DNA of 42,998 bases from a virus. Positions within the stretch are counted from its first letter, which is position 1; every line of letters begins with the position of its first letter. Shown in pieces: positions 38,810-42,998 of this stretch. The stretch covers positions 1 through 42,998 of IMG/VR virus record IMGVR_UViG_3300047408_000117; one strand, given 5' to 3'. The translations under genes were made by a program, and so were the position numbers. Under the pieces are notes generated by a model, which saw nothing but the letters and a program-made list of their open reading frames with translations, was not told the origin of the DNA and did not search any database.

Positions 38810-39265
38810 ATGCCAGAATGGACCGACGCGCTGATTGCCGAGCTGGTGCGGCTCTGGACAATCCAGGGCAGGACGGTCACCGAAATCGCTGCTAAGTATG
38901 GGCTAACGCGCGGGACGGTCTCGGGGAAGCTGTATCGGCTCGGGCTATTGCACCGGGGTCATGTCGGGCATCCGGCGAAAACGCCACCACATCACATCCG
39001 CCGCCGCCGCCTTCCTCCGAGGCCCGCACCGGCAATCATTGTCGAGGTTGACGAGGTGCCCGCAAAGCCCAAGCCATTTCTCGGGTTATTGCTCAACGAG
39101 CTTGAGCCCGGCGATTGCCGTTATCCGCGCGACGATCAACACGCCGCGCCGTTTGCGTTTTGTGGTCAGCCGACGCGGCGCGGCTCGTCCTATTGCGCCT
39201 ATCATTTCGAGGTGTGCTGCCGCGAGGTGAGCCGCTTGAACGTCGAGGCGATGGCGCGCCAATGA
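38810..39265 (+). CDS. GcrA-like cell-cycle regulator
   Basis: 151 residues. The N-terminal domain reads WTDALIAELVRLWTIQGRTV, TEIAAKYG-LTRGTVSGKLY and RLGL, the GcrA DNA-binding signature. The C-terminal domain has GDCRYP, FAFCG, and SSYCAYH, the conserved Cys/His-rich part that contacts sigma-70. In alphaproteobacteria GcrA activates promoters containing methylated GANTC. A middle Pro/Arg-rich linker is longer than typical. A GGGAG RBS selects ATG 38810. Overlaps the methyltransferase start by ATGA. Confidence 0.85.
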   Translation: MPEWTDALIAELVRLWTIQGRTVTEIAAKYGLTRGTVSGKLYRLGLLHRGHVGHPAKTPPHHIRRRRLPPRPAPAIIVEVDEVPAKPKPFLGLLLNELEPGDCRYPRDDQHAAPFAFCGQPTRRGSSYCAYHFEVCCREVSRLNVEAMARQ

Positions 39266-39945
39266 AATACACCGCCGCACAGCGCACCGCGCTGGCGGTG
39301 TTCAAGAAAATGCGCGCCGCCGCTCACATCGAGCGCGTCAAGCAACGGGCCAAACGCGAGCGCCAGCTCGCCAGCAAGATTCTGACGCTGCCCGATAAAA
39401 AATATGGCGTGATCCTGGCCGATCCCGAATGGCGCTTTGAAACCTGGACGATCAAGGGAAAAATCACGAGATCGGCAGAAAACCATTATCCGACCAGCTC
39501 GTTAGAAGCGATCAAGGCGCGCGATGTGCCGTCGATTGCCGCCGACGACAGCGTGTTGTTCCTGTGGGCCACGGTGCCGATGATGCCGCAAGCGGTCGAG
39601 GTGATGACGGCGTGGGGCTTTCGCTATGTCTCGCAGATCGTATGGGTCAAGGATCGGATCGGCACCGGCTATTGGGCCCGCAACCGCCACGAGCTTTTGC
39701 TGATCGGGCGGCGCGGCAAGATACCCGCGCCAGCTCCCGGCCAGCAACCCGCCAGCGTGATCGAGGCCCCGGTCGCCAGCCACAGCGAAAAACCGGCCGC
39801 CGTTTATGATTTGATCGAGCGGATGTTTCCGACGCTTCCCAAGATTGAACTCAACGCGCGCCACCGCCGCGAGGGATGGGAAGCATGGGGCGACGAGATC
39901 GCCGAGCATGAGGTGGCGGCGTGCAAATTGAACTCGATGGTTTAG
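39262..39945 (+). CDS. MT-A70-family adenine methyltransferase
   Basis: 227 residues. ILADPEWRFE (D54-P-E-W57) is the MT-A70 catalytic motif, with Glu in place of the common second Pro (DPPW). The rest of the family pattern follows: HYPTSSLEAIKARDVPSIAAD, VLFLWATVPMMPQAVEVMTA, WGFRYVSQIVWVK and ARNRHELLLIGRRG. It methylates N6 of adenine in DNA in phage relatives, using S-adenosylmethionine. Starts in ATGA overlap with GcrA-like gene, so the two are probably made together. No cognate restriction endonuclease is seen. Confidence 0.88.
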   Translation: MKYTAAQRTALAVFKKMRAAAHIERVKQRAKRERQLASKILTLPDKKYGVILADPEWRFETWTIKGKITRSAENHYPTSSLEAIKARDVPSIAADDSVLFLWATVPMMPQAVEVMTAWGFRYVSQIVWVKDRIGTGYWARNRHELLLIGRRGKIPAPAPGQQPASVIEAPVASHSEKPAAVYDLIERMFPTLPKIELNARHRREGWEAWGDEIAEHEVAACKLNSMV

Positions 39946-40418
39946 ACGATCTCGCTGTTGGCGTGATTGTCAGGCTGACGCCGACCGAGGTTTTGGCTGG
40001 TGCCAGCGTCGGCGTGGCGCGCCGGATCAAATCGATCTTTGCCGGTTATGACCATTACAAACACGCCGATAAAAGCGATTGGGCGATGGACATCGACGGC
40101 GCGCTCGCCGAAATGGCGTTTGCAAAATACCGCGACTCCTATTGGACCTGTAGCAACGGCAGTTTCAAAGCGCCCGACGTTGGCAAATTTCAGGTGCGCT
40201 CAACCTCACATCAGCGCGGCCATCTGTTGGTCCGCCCGAACGATGAGGGCAACGAGGTTTTCGTGTTCATCGTGACCGAGGCCCCGGTGTTTTTCCTCAA
40301 GGGCTGGTTGATGACTAACGAGGCAAAGCAAGATCGGTTTTGGCGTGGGGATTCTTGGTGGGTCCCGCAATCCGAATTACACGAGCTGCCGGTCGATCTC
40401 GATATGGTGAGGTCTTGA
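39921..40418 (+). CDS. Phage protein with possible PD-(D/E)XK-like fold
   Basis: 165 residues, GTG start, overlapping the methyltransferase 3' end by 25 bases. WAMDIDGALAEMAFAKYRDS, then PDVGKFQVRSTSHQRGHLLV gives an E...D...QxR arrangement reminiscent of the PD-(D/E)XK nuclease core. A C-terminal FFLKGWLMTNEAKQDRFWRG segment is typical of this widespread phage family. Catalytic activity is unproved because the usual ExK is QVR. It belongs to the early rightward operon. Confidence 0.55.
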   Translation: MQIELDGLDDLAVGVIVRLTPTEVLAGASVGVARRIKSIFAGYDHYKHADKSDWAMDIDGALAEMAFAKYRDSYWTCSNGSFKAPDVGKFQVRSTSHQRGHLLVRPNDEGNEVFVFIVTEAPVFFLKGWLMTNEAKQDRFWRGDSWWVPQSELHELPVDLDMVRS

Positions 40419-40867
40419 TGGGCCGCCTCCGCTGGTACAAACGCGATCCGCGTGCGGCGCTCGTCGGGATGCGCAAGCTGACGCTTGAGGAACGCGGCGC
40501 CTACAACACGATTTTGGAGCTGATCTATTGCCACGACGGCGCGCTTGAGGATGACCCGCGCGCAATTTGCGGTGAGCTTTGCTGCAACATCCGTCGCTGG
40601 CGGCGGCTTAAGGCGCGGTTGCTCGACCTCGGCAAAATCTACGTGCACGCCGGGATGATCCGCAACGAGCGCGCCGATGATGAGGTCAGGAATGCTCAAA
40701 GTTTGGTGAAACTTTCAGAATTAAAGGCCAATACTAGGTGGGCCCTACACAATGAAATCAAACGCTTACGCGATGCAGCGGCAATGCAACCTACAACTAC
40801 AAAGAAAGATTACTTAAGCGCAAAGATCGTGCCACTAGCCAAGGGGCCACCAGACAAGAAAGCGTGA
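40418..40867 (+). CDS. DUF1376-family protein (YdaU-like)
   Basis: 149 residues. The start MGRLRWYKRDPRAALVGMRK with LTLEERGAYNTILELIYCHD, GALEDDPRAICGELCCNIRR and WRRLKARLLDLGKIYV is the DUF1376 domain, found in prophage replication/regulation genes. The TGATG overlap selects the 40418 start. The last 50 codons are markedly more A+T-rich than the N-terminal part, suggesting a recently exchanged tail. Confidence 0.75.
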   Translation: MGRLRWYKRDPRAALVGMRKLTLEERGAYNTILELIYCHDGALEDDPRAICGELCCNIRRWRRLKARLLDLGKIYVHAGMIRNERADDEVRNAQSLVKLSELKANTRWALHNEIKRLRDAAAMQPTTTKKDYLSAKIVPLAKGPPDKKA

Positions 40868-40899
40868 AGCGAGTAAAAAAGGAAAGCAATGCTGTCGTT

Positions 40900-40915
40900 T
40901 GTTTCACGTGAAAAC
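40900..40915. promoter_or_regulatory. Near-consensus chromosomal parS site
   Basis: TGTTTCACGTGAAAAC matches the near-universal bacterial parS palindrome TGTTTCACGTGAAACA at 14 of 16 positions and contains the perfect 12-base palindrome TTTCACGTGAAA. It lies in a noncoding gap directly before an intrinsic terminator, and I found no second copy. Host ParB binds such sites and then slides along DNA, so this sequence could recruit host ParB to phage DNA. The match is direct; function is inference. Confidence 0.65.
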
Positions 40916-40955
40916 CCATGTAGCGCCTAGGATCGCCGCCGATGGGTTTTTGTGT
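40911..40955 (+). terminator. Intrinsic terminator after early rightward genes
   Basis: AAAACCCAT (40911-40919) pairs with ATGGGTTTT (40942-40950), a 9-bp stem with a 22-base loop, followed by more T. The left arm overlaps the parS-like sequence. It would end transcripts from the GcrA-methyltransferase operon before the next gene. Confidence 0.55.
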
Positions 40956-41017
40956 TGCGTGGCGATCCACCACTAGGGTCGAGTCGTTTTTTCTAACGTG
41001 TGCAAGGATGGCATCGA

Positions 41018-41548
41018 ATGGCGCGGCTGTTTAACGGCACCGAGGTCATCGACGAATGGCATCCGCTCGACGATCTGCCGCCGCCGAAATACATCCCGGC
41101 AACTTGGAACGGCCCGCACGTGCAAGCGTGCCTGATCAACGCTTTCCGCACGCTCAACCGCACCACATGGTCGCCGCCGTTTCCGCGCTCGTTCGGCCAA
41201 ACGTGGCCGCGCTACAAACTCGAGTGGCACGATCTGTTGGCACTGGTTGGCGGCGGCGAGCTGGAAGCCATGCAGCGCGAGCAAAACCGGACCAGGATAC
41301 TACCGACCGCGCGCGAGATCGCCGAAATGGAAATCGCGATCTCATGGCCGATGACCTATCTGCGCGAGGCGCGCCACGTGCTGATCGTCAACACGTGCGC
41401 CCGGGTTGCCTCGCTCGACGGCGACCTTGGCCGCGAAATGGCGCGCCGCCACTACACCGGCACGCCCGAGGAATGGCAGCAACTCAATTGGCAATTATGC
41501 GATTGGATCGCCAATGGGCTGATCGTTGATCGCGTGGCGGTGTTTTGA
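41018..41548 (+). CDS. Early-region hypothetical protein
   Basis: 176 residues, no recognised domain. WPRYKLEWHDLLALVGGGEL, WPMTYLREARHVLIVNTCAR and EEWQQLNWQLCDWIANGLIV form helical segments rich in Trp. The start ATG 41018 has AAGGA about 9 bases upstream; GTG 41000 is an alternative. It is the first gene of a three-gene operon with coupled starts. No clear role. Confidence 0.5.
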   Translation: MARLFNGTEVIDEWHPLDDLPPPKYIPATWNGPHVQACLINAFRTLNRTTWSPPFPRSFGQTWPRYKLEWHDLLALVGGGELEAMQREQNRTRILPTAREIAEMEIAISWPMTYLREARHVLIVNTCARVASLDGDLGREMARRHYTGTPEEWQQLNWQLCDWIANGLIVDRVAVF

Positions 41549-41776
41549 ATGATGACCGCCGCCGAGATCGAGGAACTACAAGCCACCATTGTCCGCTTGC
41601 GGGCCTCGGAGCTGGCTTGGCAATTGATCGCCAAACAAAATGAACGGTGGAATACGTTGACGCAATCCGACCGGGAAATGGCTTTGGAAAACGCCTTGGA
41701 TGCTGTAACCAGCGAGAACATCAAGTTGAAAGACGAAAACGAGAGGCTGCGCAAAACATTCTCCGAGCGTGAATGA
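41549..41776 (+). CDS. Small coiled-coil protein
   Basis: 75 residues, almost entirely charged helix: MTAAEIEELQATIVRLRASE and ENIKLKDENERLRKTFSERE, a strong leucine-zipper-like coiled coil. Starts immediately after the previous stop and overlaps the next start by ATGA. Could dimerise with a neighbour. Function unknown. Confidence 0.55.
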   Translation: MMTAAEIEELQATIVRLRASELAWQLIAKQNERWNTLTQSDREMALENALDAVTSENIKLKDENERLRKTFSERE

Positions 41777-42402
41777 TCGACGATCTCGACAACGACGTTT
41801 GCCGCTATCTGTCGGCGGTCGAGGCGATTGCGATCTACATCGCCACGGTCGACGGTGTGCCGGTTCGCGTAGGTTTTGCCCACGATCCGCGCAAAACCAA
41901 AGTTTTGCTTGTGCTACGCTGGCCGAGGCTGACGATCTCATGGCTGGCATGGTTTGATGACAGCAAGGACGAGGCATCGAGGTTCATCGACGATATAACC
42001 GACAACATCGACGACATGCTGATCGAACACGGCATCGCTCGGCCGTTGGCCGGTGTCATTGCTCGCATTGAAAGATTAGCGCGCATCGAGGGGTTGACGC
42101 TGACGCCGCATCGGCGCGCGGTCGAGCGCGCCAAGGCGTCAAGCGTCAAGCTCGACGAGGCTCTTGCCAAACTGAAATCCAGCGGCGAATTGTCCGCGTT
42201 TAATCACGCCTATCGTGCCTATCGTCAGGAACGTGTCGCCAACGGCGAATCAGCAATGCCGTATTGGGCCGCACAACAGGCGTTGCGCCGTTTGATCATC
42301 CAACATCTAGTGCGACATAAGAATTTTTTCGCGAGGCAGATGTTGAGCGATATTCGCCAACATTTTCCGTGGTTTCGTGCCCGTCACGATGCACTGCAAT
42401 AG
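41773..42402 (+). CDS. Early-region helical hypothetical protein
   Basis: 209 residues. An N-terminal alpha/beta part with a tryptophan-rich strand (KVLLVLRWPRLTISWLAWFD) is followed by long helices (SRFIDDITDNIDDMLIEHGI, RAVERAKASSVKLDEALAKL) and a basic C-terminus. No domain is recognised. Coupled to the coiled-coil gene. The 42403-42585 gap after it holds terminator-like hairpins. Confidence 0.5.
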   Translation: MIDDLDNDVCRYLSAVEAIAIYIATVDGVPVRVGFAHDPRKTKVLLVLRWPRLTISWLAWFDDSKDEASRFIDDITDNIDDMLIEHGIARPLAGVIARIERLARIEGLTLTPHRRAVERAKASSVKLDEALAKLKSSGELSAFNHAYRAYRQERVANGESAMPYWAAQQALRRLIIQHLVRHKNFFARQMLSDIRQHFPWFRARHDALQ

Positions 42403-42585
42403 CGGTTTGCGAGGCACAACATCTTGACGATGCACGGTTTTCGTGGCGATGCTTCGCGCGTACCGTTTTTGGGGCGAAGCTTTGCCCCGGTCTCGGTGTT
42501 TTTGTAGTCCCCCACTACATGCAAAAACGGCGTCGGTTCATGGCTCGCTGGCCGGTGGACCGACGTTTTTTATTGGGAGCTCGCC
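42403..42585. other. Noncoding gap between hypothetical and HNH genes
   Basis: A 183-base gap with no gene. It contains GGGGC-GAAGCTTT-GCCCC (42471-42488), a short hairpin with a weak T-run nearby, and the stronger terminator at 42531-42571. The stretch TTTTTGTAGTCCCCCACTAC resembles plain intergenic sequence; I see no promoter that I can defend. Confidence 0.35.
42531..42571 (+). terminator. Intrinsic terminator upstream of HNH gene
   Basis: CGTCGGTTCA (42531-42540) pairs with TGGACCGACG (42556-42565), including one G-U, in a 10-bp stem with a 15-base loop followed by TTTTTT (42566-42571). It would stop transcription of the three-gene operon a few bases before the HNH RBS, implying controlled or readthrough expression of the endonuclease. 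Confidence 0.65.
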
Positions 42586-42897
42586 TTGAGCGAACACACG
42601 CCTTGGTATGGCTGGCAGCGTTGGCGCAAGCGTGCACGCCATCAACTCAGAGAACATCCATTGTGTGCGATGTGCTTGCAGCAAGGCGTGGTCTGCCCCG
42701 CAACCGTGGCTGACCACGTGCAAGCCCATAGAAGAAACCAGCGGGCCTTTTGGTTTGGTACGCTGCAAAGCCTATGCGCTGCACATCACAACAGCAGCAA
42801 ACAGCTTGTTGAGCTGCATGGTTACAGCACCGATGTCGATGCCGATGGCTGGCCGCTCGACCGCAACCATCCTGCCAACAGACAGCGCAGCAATTAG
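42586..42897 (+). CDS. HNH endonuclease
   Basis: 103 residues. Cys27-x2-Cys30 (CAMC) and VADHVQAHRRNQRAFW with the later CAAHHN segment complete a phage-type HNH nuclease (D43-H44, and a second zinc-type Cys64/His67). Such proteins commonly lie next to terminase genes and help cut concatemers at cos. Start is TTG 42586, favoured by GGGAG 7 bases upstream. If the window is circularised, it is immediately before the small membrane and terminase genes. Confidence 0.85.
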   Translation: MSEHTPWYGWQRWRKRARHQLREHPLCAMCLQQGVVCPATVADHVQAHRRNQRAFWFGTLQSLCAAHHNSSKQLVELHGYSTDVDADGWPLDRNHPANRQRSN

Positions 42898-42998
42898 TAC
42901 GGTCGGTTTATTTCATAACGCGCCGGGCCGCCGGGGTCCTTTCCATCGAACGGGGCCCGGGGGGGATGGTCCGCGTAACCACCGGCCCGCTCCGCGAC
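42898..42998. other. G+C-rich right edge, possible cos region
   Basis: The last 101 bases have no gene. They are extremely G+C-rich, with runs such as GGGGCCCGGGGGGG, and hold a CCATC...GGATGG partial inverted repeat. The location between HNH and (circularly) terminase genes fits a cos/packaging site, but I cannot locate a cut or terminal repeat from sequence. The first 128 bases of the window are also noncoding. Confidence 0.35.

Noticed and set aside
1-42998. tRNA, rRNA, riboswitch or CRISPR array
   Set aside because: No cloverleaf ending in CCA, ribosomal sequence, recognised riboswitch core or regularly spaced noncoding direct repeat array was seen.

Overview
The window looks like a nearly complete temperate bacteriophage genome (or excised prophage) of an alphaproteobacterium, most likely a Bradyrhizobium-like Rhizobiales host. 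The reasons are the high G+C content, a phage-encoded GcrA-like cell-cycle regulator (GcrA is an alphaproteobacterial protein), and a secreted protein whose C-terminal VPGP...GAG.PGL-Arg tail resembles those of Bradyrhizobium PEP-CTERM-like proteins. There are no rRNA, tRNA or host housekeeping genes. The host assignment is inference.

The virion genes fill about 0.1-28.4 kb, almost all rightward and tightly coupled by ATGA or TGATG overlaps. The head module is HK97-like: terminase small and large subunits, a fused prohead protease-major capsid polyprotein, portal, a collagen-like protein and head-tail connectors. The tail module follows phage Mu gene order: DUF2635 protein, contractile sheath, tube, gp41-type chaperone with a -1 slippery site, tape measure, gpN, gp44, gp45, gp46, gp47, gp48 and fibres. 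The phage is therefore predicted to be a myovirus with an HK97-type head. Three features stand out. The tape-measure gene is present as two tandem paralogues carrying different C-terminal peptidoglycan-hydrolase domains. The gpN (DNA circulation) gene is split in two. The capsid protease and capsid are one reading frame. Lysis genes (a one-TM coiled-coil protein and an Amidase_3 endolysin) end the late operon. Two genes that look like morons or antisense insertions lie at 3.1-4.2 kb.

From 28.4 to 37.5 kb everything reads leftward. The order is a four-gene cluster of small, partly zinc-ribbon-like proteins (28.4-29.5 kb), two terminators, an integrase operon with a translationally coupled secreted protein, a repeat-rich region that probably holds attP, an AlpA/excisionase-like protein, a ParB/DGQHR-like protein with its partner, and a recombination cassette (Gp157-like protein, Bet/RecT annealase).

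The lysis-lysogeny switch is at 37.5-38.8 kb: a leftward XRE repressor, a rightward Cro-like protein and shared operator-like repeats. Rightward early genes follow: GcrA-like regulator, MT-A70 adenine methyltransferase, a possible PD-(D/E)XK-like protein and a DUF1376 protein. Then come a near-consensus chromosomal parS site (40900-40915), an intrinsic terminator, three unknown genes and an HNH endonuclease. The HNH gene at the right edge and the terminase genes at the left edge suggest that the window ends near cos or the packaging site of a roughly 43-kb genome.

The most unusual observations are the paired tape measures with swapped hydrolase domains, the host-type parS site, the adjacent GcrA/MT-A70 pair, the integrase arm-like repeat array, and the protease-capsid fusion.
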